Below are positions 15,474-23,434 of a stretch of DNA of 64,000 bases, one piece after another (within the stretch, counting starts at the first letter, position 1; each line of letters opens with the position of its first letter). This DNA comes from Actinoplanes couchii (lineage in GTDB: Bacteria > Actinomycetota > Actinomycetes > Mycobacteriales > Micromonosporaceae). The notes under the pieces are model-generated. The model saw only the letters and a list, made by a program, of their open reading frames with translations, was not told the DNA's origin and searched no databases. The stretch lies in NCBI RefSeq assembly GCF_016862075.1, contig NZ_BOMG01000073.1, positions 1-64,000 of the forward strand, given 5' to 3'. The position numbers and the translations under genes were made by a program.

Positions 15474-15930
15474 CTACGTCGCCGCGCTGCCCCGGAAACG
15501 GATGGGGGCCGGGGTGCTGTTCACCGGCGCGGACGGGCGGGTGCTGCTGGTCGAACCGACCTACAAGTCGAGTTGGGAGGTGCCGGGCGGGGCGGTCGAG
15601 GCGGACGAGTCGCCCCGTGCCGCGGCCCGGCGGGAGGTCCTCGAGGAACTCGGCCTCGCCGTCGAGGTGGGGCGGCTGTTGGTCACCGACTGGGTGCCGC
15701 CGCGCGAGGGACGTACCGACGGATTGATGTTGATCTTCGATGGGGGTGTGCTGTCCTCCACCGACCGGATCACGCTGCCCGCCGACGAGTTGCGGTCCTG
15801 GGCCTGGTGCACCCCGGCCGAGGCCGCGCAACGGCTGATCCCGCTGCTGGCCCGGCGTGTCGCGGCCGCGGTGCGGGCCCGCGCCGACGGGGCCTCGTAC
15901 TACCTGGAGGACGGGCACGTCACGGGGTGA
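15424..15930 (+). CDS. Nudix hydrolase
   Basis: 168 residues. A complete Nudix box spans residues 56-78 (GGAVEADESPRAAARREVLE then ELG), with the REVLEE metal-binding helix intact. Nudix enzymes hydrolyse nucleoside diphosphates linked to another moiety; the substrate cannot be told here. The start overlaps the cupin gene by 50 bp. A later start near MGAGVLF (residue 27) would remove most of the overlap. It ends tail-to-tail with the GNAT gene (11-bp overlap). Confidence 0.85.
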   Translation: MSSVPPSSSNTTTTGSDYVAALPRKRMGAGVLFTGADGRVLLVEPTYKSSWEVPGGAVEADESPRAAARREVLEELGLAVEVGRLLVTDWVPPREGRTDGLMLIFDGGVLSSTDRITLPADELRSWAWCTPAEAAQRLIPLLARRVAAAVRARADGASYYLEDGHVTG

Positions 15931-16402
15931 CCAGGCGTTTGCGCATCTGCTGGGTGGTCACCCGGTAGCCGGACGAGTCGTAGAGGGCGATCGCGGTGGT
16001 GTTCGCGCCGAACACGTTCAACTCGATCGCCTCCGCGCCCCGCCCGGCGGCGACGGTCTCGGCCGCGGCCAGCAGTGCCCGGCCGAGACCACGCCCGCGA
16101 AACGCCGCGAACACCTCGATGTCGTAGAGGAACGCACAATTGGGTACGCCCCGCGGGTGCGCGAGGCCGACCCAGAGCCGCCCGATCGGCTCGTCGCCGG
16201 CCGTCCCCATCAGCAGCAGCATGCCCGGAGTCCCGGCCCCTTGTGGCAGCGCCGCCGCATTCCGCGCCAGGCCGGCGGCGTAGCCCTCCGCAAAGCTCCC
16301 GTTCCCAGCCGTGACGTGCGCCTCCGCAACCCGCCTGGCGATGTCGCCCCGCCAGACCTCGAACTCGCCCCCGCTCATACCCCGAACCGCAACCCCACCC
16401 AT
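15920..16402 (-). CDS. GNAT-family N-acetyltransferase
   Basis: 160 residues. The acetyl-CoA-binding motif A is clear: YDIEVFAAFRGRGLGRALL, with RGRGLG at the pyrophosphate loop, followed by the C-terminal LNVFGANTTAIALYDSSGY typical of the RimI-like group. An in-frame ATG eight codons later (MSGGEFEVW) is an equally plausible start. The acceptor substrate is unknown. Confidence 0.85.
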   Translation of the reverse strand: MGGVAVRGMSGGEFEVWRGDIARRVAEAHVTAGNGSFAEGYAAGLARNAAALPQGAGTPGMLLLMGTAGDEPIGRLWVGLAHPRGVPNCAFLYDIEVFAAFRGRGLGRALLAAAETVAAGRGAEAIELNVFGANTTAIALYDSSGYRVTTQQMRKRLVTP

Positions 16403-16531
16403 CCCCCGATTGTGCGCCCCGGCTCCTGCCTGTCCTCATCGATCAGGCCATGGGTTTCCTGCACGTCACCGGCGACCCGGTCGGCTAGACGACCGCACCA
16501 CCCACCTCCGCGGGATGACAGGGACTCCGGC

Positions 16532-16624
16532 GTGCGCGACAGCATGATGGAACGCTTCAGCGCTCTCGGTGAGACGTTCACCCACGACGACGTCGTCGAG
16601 ATGAACCGCGCCGCCCACCGCTGA
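16532..16624 (+). pseudogene. Possible gene remnant
   Basis: A short open end (VRDSMMERFSALGETF and THDDVVEMNRAAHR before TGA) has normal protein composition, and a second protein-like scrap (LIDQAMGFLHVTGDPVG) lies about 60 bp upstream in another frame. Together they look like the tail of a decayed gene filling the 225-bp gap. I cannot name the family, and a genuine 30-residue peptide cannot be excluded. Confidence 0.3.
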
Positions 16625-16627
16625 ACC

Positions 16628-17152
16628 TCACGTGGGCCGAACGTCCAGGGCTGCCTCGAGCCGGGTGATGTCCTCGGCGTCCTTGGGGCGTCTCGGGGTT
16701 CCGGGGGCCCACACCGGCATCATGCGCTTGATCTCGATCTGGGCCTGAGGGCTGATGATCGGGCAGGTCAGGAGTCCGATTCGGCCGGGTGGGGCGGTCA
16801 GCATGCCGTCCGGCCACGGGGCTCCCGTCCAGGGGCCGCCTGCCACGGTCACCGTGCCCTGTTCGGTTCTTGTCATCAGGGCGAAACTCAGGTCCAGGAC
16901 TTCGGCCCCGTCCGGTCGTACAAAATCCAGTTGTTGATCGTGGGGTGGTTCGGGGAGCAACGTGTAGCCGCGGCTCGTCAGCGCCGCTGTTATCCGGGCC
17001 GCGTCGGTGGACCAGGCGAACCAATCGACGTCCCGGTGCGGGCGGGTCACCCGGCCCAGGTAGAAGTCCATCGCCCAGCCGCCTCGCAGCCACACCTCGA
17101 TGTCCAGGGCGGTCACCTCCGCGATCGCCCTCAACTGTGCCCCGGCATCCAT
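16628..17152 (-). CDS. Aminoglycoside 2''-adenylyltransferase-like nucleotidyltransferase
   Basis: 174 residues from ATG 17152, which has AAGGGGG ahead of it. The longer open frame upstream is the shadow of the divergent SRPBCC gene. The signature WLRGGWAMDFYLGRVTRPHR, then DVDWF, is the GGWA-D-LG-TR-H-D-D pattern of the ANT(2'')-like family, with Asp residues for metal-dependent nucleotidyl transfer. Such proteins may modify aminoglycosides or have unrelated native roles. Nothing nearby shows a resistance island. Confidence 0.78.
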   Translation of the reverse strand: MDAGAQLRAIAEVTALDIEVWLRGGWAMDFYLGRVTRPHRDVDWFAWSTDAARITAALTSRGYTLLPEPPHDQQLDFVRPDGAEVLDLSFALMTRTEQGTVTVAGGPWTGAPWPDGMLTAPPGRIGLLTCPIISPQAQIEIKRMMPVWAPGTPRRPKDAEDITRLEAALDVRPT

Positions 17153-17270
17153 GCCGCCCCCTTCACCCGTCGGACACCGGATCATCCGGGTCGGAAAAGT
17201 TCGGCGCTTCGGTAGTGGAGGCGGTTCGCCGTTCGTCAGGTGGGTGGACGTACCGGCGGAAGGAATGGGA

Positions 17271-17738
17271 ATGGATCTGGTGACGGGTGCGGGAGTTACG
17301 GTCGAACTGGTGGTGCCGATGCCCCGGGAACGGATGTGGGAGTTGGTCACCGCCGTCGAACGGATCGGTGAATGGAGTCCGGAAGCCATCGGCGCCGACT
17401 GGTGTGACGGCGTGCGGGAACCTGCTGTCGGCGCCCGGTTCGCCGGGCGGAGCCGGTTTCCCGACGGGTTCGAAGGGGGCGGCACCTGTGTGGTCACCGA
17501 TGTGCGTGACCGGGAGGTCTTCGCCTGGGACGTGCTCGACGACGACGGGCTCGCCGGGTCCTCGTGGCGCTACGAACTCGCCGACGGGAACGAATCCGGG
17601 ACCACCGTCGTGCGGCAGCGGTTCCGGCACGGGCCCGGGATCACCGGGGCCCGGCTCGCCGGTGGGTTCGGCGGGCGGATCGTGGCGTTGTGCAGCAACA
17701 TGGTCGCCACGATCACCGCGATGGAGGGGGCGCGATGA
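17271..17738 (+). CDS. SRPBCC-family protein
   Basis: 155 residues, START/polyketide-cyclase-like: an N-terminal strand VTVELVVPMPRERMWELVTA with the usual helix, the W-S-P motif in GEWSPEAIGADW, and a C-terminal amphipathic helix. Start at 17271 is chosen because GGAAGGA lies 6 bp ahead. ATG 17265 is two codons upstream. Its stop overlaps the YCII gene start as ATGA, so the two are translationally coupled in the sigma-factor operon. Confidence 0.78.
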   Translation: MDLVTGAGVTVELVVPMPRERMWELVTAVERIGEWSPEAIGADWCDGVREPAVGARFAGRSRFPDGFEGGGTCVVTDVRDREVFAWDVLDDDGLAGSSWRYELADGNESGTTVVRQRFRHGPGITGARLAGGFGGRIVALCSNMVATITAMEGAR

Positions 17739-18076
17739 AATACCTGATGCTGGTCTGTGTCGATCCGGAGTTCACACCGGGGGCCGACGACGGGGCTCCG
17801 GACGTGGACGACTGGGCCGGGGAGATGGACGGCCGGGGCATCCGGCTGATGGGAGACCGGACCCGGCCGGCGAGCGCGGCCACCACCGTGCGGGTCCGGA
17901 ACCGGGAGGTGCTGGTCACCGACGGGCCCTACATCGAGACCAAGGACGTGATCGCCGGTTTCGACGTGCTCGACTGCGACGACCTGGACCAGGCCATCGA
18001 GGTCGCCGCCCGGCACCCGATGGCGTGGAACGGGGTGATCGAACTGCGCCCGGTCTGGCCGTGGAATGAAGAATGA
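17735..18076 (+). CDS. YCII/DGPF-domain protein partner of an ECF sigma factor
   Basis: 113 residues. N-terminal MKYLMLVCVD and the DGPY signature at 63-66 (VTDGPYIETKDVIAGFDVLD) place it in the YCII-related DGPF family. Genes of this family commonly accompany ECF42 sigma factors, as here: its end overlaps the sigma gene by 11 bp. The function of the DGPF protein in these pairs is not settled. Confidence 0.88.
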   Translation: MKYLMLVCVDPEFTPGADDGAPDVDDWAGEMDGRGIRLMGDRTRPASAATTVRVRNREVLVTDGPYIETKDVIAGFDVLDCDDLDQAIEVAARHPMAWNGVIELRPVWPWNEE

Positions 18077-19316
18077 GCCCGGCCCTGGGATGAACAATGA
18101 GATCGCCGCGATCTACGCCGACGGGTGGGGGCGCCTCGTCGCCACCATGATCCGGTTCACCGGCGGGGACTGGGGTCTGGCCGAGGAGTCCGCCCAGGAC
18201 GCCTTCGCCCAGGCGCTGCGGACCTGGCCCTCGGCCGGGCTGCCGGACCAGCCGCTCGCCTGGCTGACCACCACGGCACGGCGCCGGGCGATCGACGTCG
18301 CCCGGCGGGCCGCCGTGGAACGCGACAGATTACCGCAGGTGGCGGCGTTGCCGGTCGGGACCGACGACGCGGAGATCCCGGACGACCGGCTGGAACTCGT
18401 CTTCACCTGCTGCCACCCGGGGCTGAGTCACGAGGCGCAGGTGGCGCTCACCCTGCGGTGTGTGGCGGGGCTCAGCACGGCGGAGATCGCGCGCGCCTTC
18501 CTCGTCAGCGAGAAGACGATGGGGCAGCGGATCTTCCGGGCCAAACAGCGGATCCGGCACGCGGGCATCCCGTTCCGGGTGCCGCCGCCACATCTGCTGC
18601 CGGAACGGCTGTCGGCCGTGCTGCACGTGCTCTACCTGCTCTTCAACGAGGGTTACAGCGGCGACCCGCGGCTGTGCCGGGAGGCCGTGCGGCTCGGGCG
18701 GGTGCTGGTGGCGCTGATGCCCGACGAGCCGGAGGCGATGGGCGCGCTCGCGCTGATGCTGCTGCAGGACGCCCGGCGGCCGGCCCGGCAGGACGGTGCC
18801 GGGGACCTCGTGGTGCTCGCTGATCAGGACCGGTCGCGGTGGGAACCGGACCAGATCGCCGAAGGGGCGGACCTCTGCGAGCGGGCGCTGCGCCGGGGGC
18901 GGGCCGGTCCGTTCCAGCTGCAGGCGGCCATCGCGGCCTGCCACGCGACCGCGCCGGACCTGGCCGGCACCGACTGGGCACAGATCGCCGGACTTTACGG
19001 TGAGCTGCGCAAGGTCGCCCCGGGCCCGGTCGTGGAACTGAACCGGGCGGTCGCGGTGAGCATGACCGCTGCCGGGCCGGCCGCGGCGCTCCGGCTCGTC
19101 GACGCCATCGAAGGGCTGCACGATTACCACCTCTTCCACGCCACCCGCGCCGACCTGCTGCTGCGGACCGGCCAGGACCCGGCGGAGGCTCTCGACGACG
19201 CGATCCGGCTGGCCCCGACCGAGGCCGAGCGGCGGCTGCTCATCGGGCGGCGAGCAGCCGCTCGGCGAACCGGGCCTCGAACCGGGCCGCCCAGCCGGCC
19301 ACCGGCGGCAGGGTGA
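18066..19316 (+). CDS. ECF42-type RNA polymerase sigma factor
   Basis: 416 residues. Sigma region 2 (about 12-80; AEESAQDAFAQALRTW) and region 4 (about 110-170; LSTAEIARAFLVSEKTMGQR) are followed by FRVPPPHLLPERLSAVLHVLYLLFNEGY and a long helical C-terminal extension typical of ECF42, which replaces the usual anti-sigma control. A second start at MNNEIAA (18090) is possible. Its 3' end overlaps the convergent membrane gene by 77 bp, and the tail RRAAARRTGPRTGPPSRPPA may be unconstrained. Confidence 0.9.
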   Translation: MKNEPGPGMNNEIAAIYADGWGRLVATMIRFTGGDWGLAEESAQDAFAQALRTWPSAGLPDQPLAWLTTTARRRAIDVARRAAVERDRLPQVAALPVGTDDAEIPDDRLELVFTCCHPGLSHEAQVALTLRCVAGLSTAEIARAFLVSEKTMGQRIFRAKQRIRHAGIPFRVPPPHLLPERLSAVLHVLYLLFNEGYSGDPRLCREAVRLGRVLVALMPDEPEAMGALALMLLQDARRPARQDGAGDLVVLADQDRSRWEPDQIAEGADLCERALRRGRAGPFQLQAAIAACHATAPDLAGTDWAQIAGLYGELRKVAPGPVVELNRAVAVSMTAAGPAAALRLVDAIEGLHDYHLFHATRADLLLRTGQDPAEALDDAIRLAPTEAERRLLIGRRAAARRTGPRTGPPSRPPAAG

Positions 19317-19881
19317 GAGCGAACACCACCGCCACGGCGGCGTGGAACGCGACCATCGTCGGGTAGCCGTCGCCGAGACCGATCAGCTCCGGCAGCTCGA
19401 TGCCCTCCTCCGGCAGGGCCCAGCCCCACAGCGCCCAGCTCAGGCCGCCGAGGATCGCCGCCCACCAGGTGGCGACCACGACGAACGCGACGGTGCTCGG
19501 GATCCAGCGGAACGTCGCGTGCGCCAGGTCGCGCCAGGTCTGCCCGTCGCGCAGGACGGCGAGCAGCTTGCCGGGGAGGGAGGCGGACCCCGCCGGACGA
19601 TAGACGGGGTGGCGGACCTCGCGGCCGAGGACCACCGCGATCCTCTCGCGCTCGGCGGCGGCGAAGCCACGGGCCTGCATCAATGCGAACGTCATCAGGG
19701 GCAGCCCGATCCAGAGCACCGCCAGGCCGGCCCCGACCGCCAGCGCGGTGACCGGCACCAGCAGCGCGGCGACGGCCATCGGCAGTCCGGTGAGGACATA
19801 GCGGGAGTCGACGGCGACCCGGGGCACGAAACGGGCCACCGGGGCGGGCGTGAGAACCGGATCGAGCTGCGTCGTCGTCAT
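19240..19881 (-). CDS. Stand-alone membrane sensor domain, no kinase
   Basis: 213 residues with about four hydrophobic segments (34-60, 60-75, 125-155 and 178-200). The pattern (a membrane pair, a loop with VLGREVRHPVYRP and LLAVLRDGQTWRDLAHATFR, a second membrane pair) matches the 'putative sensor' module found N-terminal to NarL-type kinases, as in the kinase at 848-2059. Here it ends without HisKA_3 or HATPase domains and none lies downstream. Start MTTTQLDPV has no strong ribosome site. The role is unknown. Confidence 0.7.
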   Translation of the reverse strand: MTTTQLDPVLTPAPVARFVPRVAVDSRYVLTGLPMAVAALLVPVTALAVGAGLAVLWIGLPLMTFALMQARGFAAAERERIAVVLGREVRHPVYRPAGSASLPGKLLAVLRDGQTWRDLAHATFRWIPSTVAFVVVATWWAAILGGLSWALWGWALPEEGIELPELIGLGDGYPTMVAFHAAVAVVFALTLPPVAGWAARFEARFAERLLAAR

Positions 19882-19952
19882 GCCCAGAACGCTAGTGAAC
19901 CGAACGCCGTCTGCCGATGACGCCAGCCCACCCTTGCGGGGTAGGGCTAGCC

Positions 19953-20897
19953 CTACCCCACCCGCTCCAGATCCTCGTCGGGCGAGGTCACGGCGGCCGG
20001 GTCGTCCGGGGGTGGGATCACGGCTATGCCCACCAGGATCAGGGCTCCGCCGGCCATCTGCAGGGGGGACAGAGCCTCGCCGACCACGATCCAGGCCAGG
20101 ACGGAGGCGAAGACGACCTCCAGCAGGCCGACGAAGGAGGCCAGGCGGGAGCCGAGCCGGCCGGAGGCGAAGATGCCGGTGGCGTACGCGACGGCGGTGC
20201 CGAAGAACGCGACCACCGTCAGCGGCACCCACCACGGGACCGGCGAACCGAGCAGGGCCACCTCGCCGAACGTCATGCTGATCGGGACGAGGCCGAGCAG
20301 ACCGGCCAGGGCCAGGGTCGCGCTGCCCAGGAGCAGACCGAACCCGGCCAGGGCGACAGGCGGCAGACCGTCGGACGGGCGGGCGGCGACCACGAAGTAG
20401 ACGGCGCAGCCGATCGCGGCGGCGAACGCCAGCAGCAGGCCGGCCGGGTCGACGGCGCTGAGCGCGCCCGGCCCGATGACCAGCACCAGGCCGCCGATGG
20501 CGAGGACCGAACCGATCAGGACGGCGGGGCGTGGCAGCCGCCGGGTGCTGACCGCCACCCAGATCACCAGCAGGAGCGGCGCCTGGTACTCCACCAGGAG
20601 CGCGGTGGACACTGGGATCCGGCTGAGCGCGGCGAAGTAGGTGAGCTGGGTGAACGCGACCGCGATGACGCCCATCCCGGCGATCCGCCAGCGGCCCCGC
20701 CAGACCGCTCCCCAGCGGCCGCGCAATGAGATGATCACGAGTGGTAGCAGCAGGACACCGGCGGCGAGAGCCCGTGCGGTGACGGCGGCGGCCGGGGACC
20801 AACCGGCTTCGAGAAGCGGTTTGATGAACGCGCCCGACGTCGCGAACGTCGCGGCGGAGGTCACGGCGGCGGCCAGACCGGTGTACAGCGGCTTCAT
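19953..20897 (-). CDS. EamA/DMT-superfamily transporter
   Basis: 314 residues with ten predicted membrane helices in two EamA repeats (about 5-140 and 150-285). Motifs such as FAALSRIPVSTALLVEYQAP and VGLLEVVFASVLAWIVVGEA fit the RhaT/YdcZ-like drug/metabolite exporters. It is divergent from the CGNR regulator gene, with a perfect 9-bp inverted repeat in the shared 70-bp promoter region, so regulation by that neighbour is likely. Confidence 0.9.
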   Translation of the reverse strand: MKPLYTGLAAAVTSAATFATSGAFIKPLLEAGWSPAAAVTARALAAGVLLLPLVIISLRGRWGAVWRGRWRIAGMGVIAVAFTQLTYFAALSRIPVSTALLVEYQAPLLLVIWVAVSTRRLPRPAVLIGSVLAIGGLVLVIGPGALSAVDPAGLLLAFAAAIGCAVYFVVAARPSDGLPPVALAGFGLLLGSATLALAGLLGLVPISMTFGEVALLGSPVPWWVPLTVVAFFGTAVAYATGIFASGRLGSRLASFVGLLEVVFASVLAWIVVGEALSPLQMAGGALILVGIAVIPPPDDPAAVTSPDEDLERVG

Positions 20898-20907
20898 ACC
20901 GAACTCC

Positions 20908-20939
20908 CGTCAGGGGCTAAAGTTGGTACACCCCTGACG
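20908..20939. promoter_or_regulatory. Operator candidate between EamA and CGNR genes
   Basis: CGTCAGGGG (20908-20916) and CCCCTGACG (20931-20939) form a perfect 9-bp inverted repeat with a 14-bp spacer. A third CCCCTGAC stands at 20978-20985, four codons into the CGNR gene. Three half-sites around a divergent promoter suggest autoregulation by the CGNR protein. Confidence 0.6.
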
Positions 20940-20967
20940 CTAAGCTCTCCTCGGATAAGGAGTCAAC

Positions 20968-21528
20968 TTGCTTTTTGCCCCTGACACCAAGGAAGCGCTG
21001 GAATTCGTCGTGGCGCTCGCGAACACGGCCACCGGCGCCTCCCGCACCGGCGACGACGAACTGGTCACGGTGGCGGAGCTGGCCGAGCTGCTGGCCGGGT
21101 ACCCTTACTCCGGCCGCATCGACCACGACGCCGCCGAGCTGGCCGCCGTCCGGGAGACCCGCGATCAGCTGCGCGCGCTCTGGGTCCTGGAGCGGGACGA
21201 GGCGGTCACCGTGGTCAACGGGATGCTGCGGGAGGCGCGGGCGCTGCCCTTCCTGGCCCGGCACGACGGCCTGGACTGGCACCTGCACGCCACCGAGCCG
21301 GACGCCCCGCTGGCCGAGCGGATCCGGGTCGAGGCGGCCCTGGCGGTGATCGACGTGATCCGGATGGACGAGACGCGCCGCCTGCGGGTGTGTGCGGCCG
21401 ACCACTGCGTGGGCCTCTTCCTCGATCTGTCCCGCAACGGGTCGAAACGGTTCTGCACGGTGCGCTGCGGCAACCGGGTGAACATGGTGGCGTACCGGGA
21501 ACGCGCTCGTAGTGGTAAGGACCACTGA
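20968..21528 (+). CDS. CGNR zinc-finger transcriptional regulator
   Basis: 186 residues. The N-terminal part is the ABATE-type domain (LEFVVALANTATG), and the C-terminal 45 residues hold the zinc finger: CAADHCVGLFLDLSRNG, then KRFCTVRCGNRVN, with the namesake CGNR. The start is TTG, supported by AAGGAG five bases upstream. It probably controls the divergent EamA transporter. Confidence 0.88.
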   Translation: MLFAPDTKEALEFVVALANTATGASRTGDDELVTVAELAELLAGYPYSGRIDHDAAELAAVRETRDQLRALWVLERDEAVTVVNGMLREARALPFLARHDGLDWHLHATEPDAPLAERIRVEAALAVIDVIRMDETRRLRVCAADHCVGLFLDLSRNGSKRFCTVRCGNRVNMVAYRERARSGKDH

Positions 21529-21561
21529 CCGGCACAGACCCATACTCGATAGGGTCGGTGG

Positions 21562-23049
21562 GTGCCCCGCCGGAACACCGTAGCCCTGGCCGTCTGTCTC
21601 GCCGCCGCCTTCACCACCCTGCTCGACCAGGCCAGTCTCAACACCGCCATCCCGGCGCTGCGCAGCGAGCTGGGCGCCTCCCCGGCCACCCTTCAGTGGA
21701 TCATCGCGGGGTACTCGCTGACGTTCGGGCTGGCGATGGTCCCGGCCGGGCGGCTCGGCGACGCGCACGGCCGCAAGTGGCTCTTCGTCGGCGGGGTCGC
21801 GCTGTTCACCTCGGCCAGCATCGTGGGCGGCACCGCGAACGAGGCCTGGGTGGTGGCGGTGGCCCGGCTGGTCCAGGGCGCCGGGGCCGGGATCGTCAAC
21901 CCGCAGGTGTACGGGATCTTCCAGGACCTGTTCACCGGGCGGGAACGGGCGCGGGCACTGGGCGCCTACGCCACCGTCGGCGGGATCACGGCGGTGCTCG
22001 GGCCGCTGGCCGGCGGGGCCGTGCTCGGTACGGTCGGCGCCGATCTCGGCTGGCGGATCGTACTGCTGCTGAATGTGCCCTTCGGTCTTCTGACCGTGCC
22101 GCTGGCGATCAAGTACCTGCCGTCGTCGGGACCGGTCCGCAAGCGCACCGCACTGGACCTCCCCGGTCTCGCCCTGCTGGCGACCGTGACGCTGGGCCTG
22201 CTGCTGCCGTTCGTGCTGCCCCGCGCACAGTTGGCGCTGGCGCTCGCGGTGGCGGCGTTCGGGGTGCTGCTCTGGTGGGAGCGCCGGTACGCCCGGTCCG
22301 GCCGCACCCCGGTGCTGATGCCGGAGCTGCTGCGCTCACGCGGGTTCAGTCTGGGCACGCTGTCGGCGATGTTCCAGTTCGGGGCGACCCTGTCGGCGAA
22401 CCTGGTGCTGATCCTCTACCTGCAGGACGGCCTCGGCTGGACCCCGCTGCAGGCGGCGCTGCCGATGGTCCCGGGCGCCCTCGGGTTCGCGATCGCGTCG
22501 TCGCTGAGCTGGCGGCTGCTGGCCCGGTACGGGCGGGCCGGAGTGGTCGGCGCGCTGCTCGGTTCGGTGCTGGCGACCGGCGCGACCCTGCTGGTGGTGC
22601 TGACCGTGCCGGAGTCCCGGCTGGTGCTCGCGCTGGGCCTCACCCAGCTGCTGTCCGGTGCCGCCAACGGTCTGATGCTGTCGCCGAACCAGGCGCTGAC
22701 ACTGGCACACGCGCCCGCCGGGGCGGCCGGGCTGGCCGGGGCGTTCCTCCAGGTGGCGCAGCGGATCTCGGCGACCCTGTCGACCGCGGCGGTCACCGGG
22801 ATCATGGTCGCCAGCTCCGGGGTGACCGCCGGGCTGACCCTGTGCGTGGCGATGATGGCCGCGTCGGCGGCGTGTTCCGCGCTGGATCTGCGCGGCCGGT
22901 ACGGTGACGCCGGTGAGAGTGATCGTGGTCAACGGCGGGTCCAGCTCGGGGAAGTCCGGGATCATCAGGTGTCTGCAGGCGATCCTGCCGGATCCGTGGC
23001 TGGCGCTGGGGACGGACACCATGGTGGCGGCGCTCCCGGCGACCGGTGA
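21562..23049 (+). CDS. MFS drug-exporter, 14-TM DHA2 type
   Basis: 495 residues from a GTG start. The DHA2 pattern is clear: [20 protein letters not shown] in helix 1-2, [13 protein letters not shown] as motif A, and [13 protein letters not shown] and GPLAGG later. Transport helices end near residue 445. The last 47 residues are polar, family-unlike, and overlap the next gene by 146 bp. A one-base shift just before 22905 would instead give a GTGA stop/start overlap, so a 3' frameshift (real or a sequencing error) is likely. Confidence 0.85.
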   Translation: MPRRNTVALAVCLAAAFTTLLDQASLNTAIPALRSELGASPATLQWIIAGYSLTFGLAMVPAGRLGDAHGRKWLFVGGVALFTSASIVGGTANEAWVVAVARLVQGAGAGIVNPQVYGIFQDLFTGRERARALGAYATVGGITAVLGPLAGGAVLGTVGADLGWRIVLLLNVPFGLLTVPLAIKYLPSSGPVRKRTALDLPGLALLATVTLGLLLPFVLPRAQLALALAVAAFGVLLWWERRYARSGRTPVLMPELLRSRGFSLGTLSAMFQFGATLSANLVLILYLQDGLGWTPLQAALPMVPGALGFAIASSLSWRLLARYGRAGVVGALLGSVLATGATLLVVLTVPESRLVLALGLTQLLSGAANGLMLSPNQALTLAHAPAGAAGLAGAFLQVAQRISATLSTAAVTGIMVASSGVTAGLTLCVAMMAASAACSALDLRGRYGDAGESDRGQRRVQLGEVRDHQVSAGDPAGSVAGAGDGHHGGGAPGDR

Positions 23050-23434
23050 CCTGATCACTTTCGGTCCGCGGGGCGAGGTGATCGTCAGCGCCGAGTTCCG
23101 TGCGCTGGAGGCGGCCTGGATCACCGGGGTCGCCGCGATGGCCCGGGCCGGGGCGCGGATCATCGTGGACGAGGTGTTCGTCGGGCAGGCCGCCTCACAA
23201 CAGCGCTGGGCGGAGGCCCTGGGTGATCTGCCGGTGCTGTGGGTCGGGGTCCGGTGTGACGCCGCGGTGGCGGCGGGCCGGGAGACCGCGCGCGGTGATC
23301 GCACGCCCGGGATGGCGGCGAGCCAGGCCGAGATGGTTCACCAGGGGGTGCGCTACGACATCGAGGTCGACTCCACGCGTACCGAAGCAATCGATGTTGC
23401 TCGGTTGATCGTCGAAGTCCTTCAGCCGACGTGA
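22904..23434 (+). CDS. Chloramphenicol 3-O-phosphotransferase-like kinase
   Basis: 176 residues. The P-loop [10 protein letters not shown] (about 10-19), [12 protein letters not shown], and the later IIVDEVFVG match the CPT family that phosphorylates chloramphenicol; homologues in non-producers have unknown substrates. The start is GTG at 22904, with an alternative GTG at 22913. It is coupled to the MFS exporter upstream, which is consistent with a detoxification pair. The 3' end overlaps the convergent APC gene by 13 bp. Confidence 0.82.
   Translation: MTPVRVIVVNGGSSSGKSGIIRCLQAILPDPWLALGTDTMVAALPATGDLITFGPRGEVIVSAEFRALEAAWITGVAAMARAGARIIVDEVFVGQAASQQRWAEALGDLPVLWVGVRCDAAVAAGRETARGDRTPGMAASQAEMVHQGVRYDIEVDSTRTEAIDVARLIVEVLQPT

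Noticed and set aside
16628-23434. Mobile resistance island
   Set aside because: Two resistance-like genes are present, but there is no integrase, transposase, flanking repeat or change in base composition.
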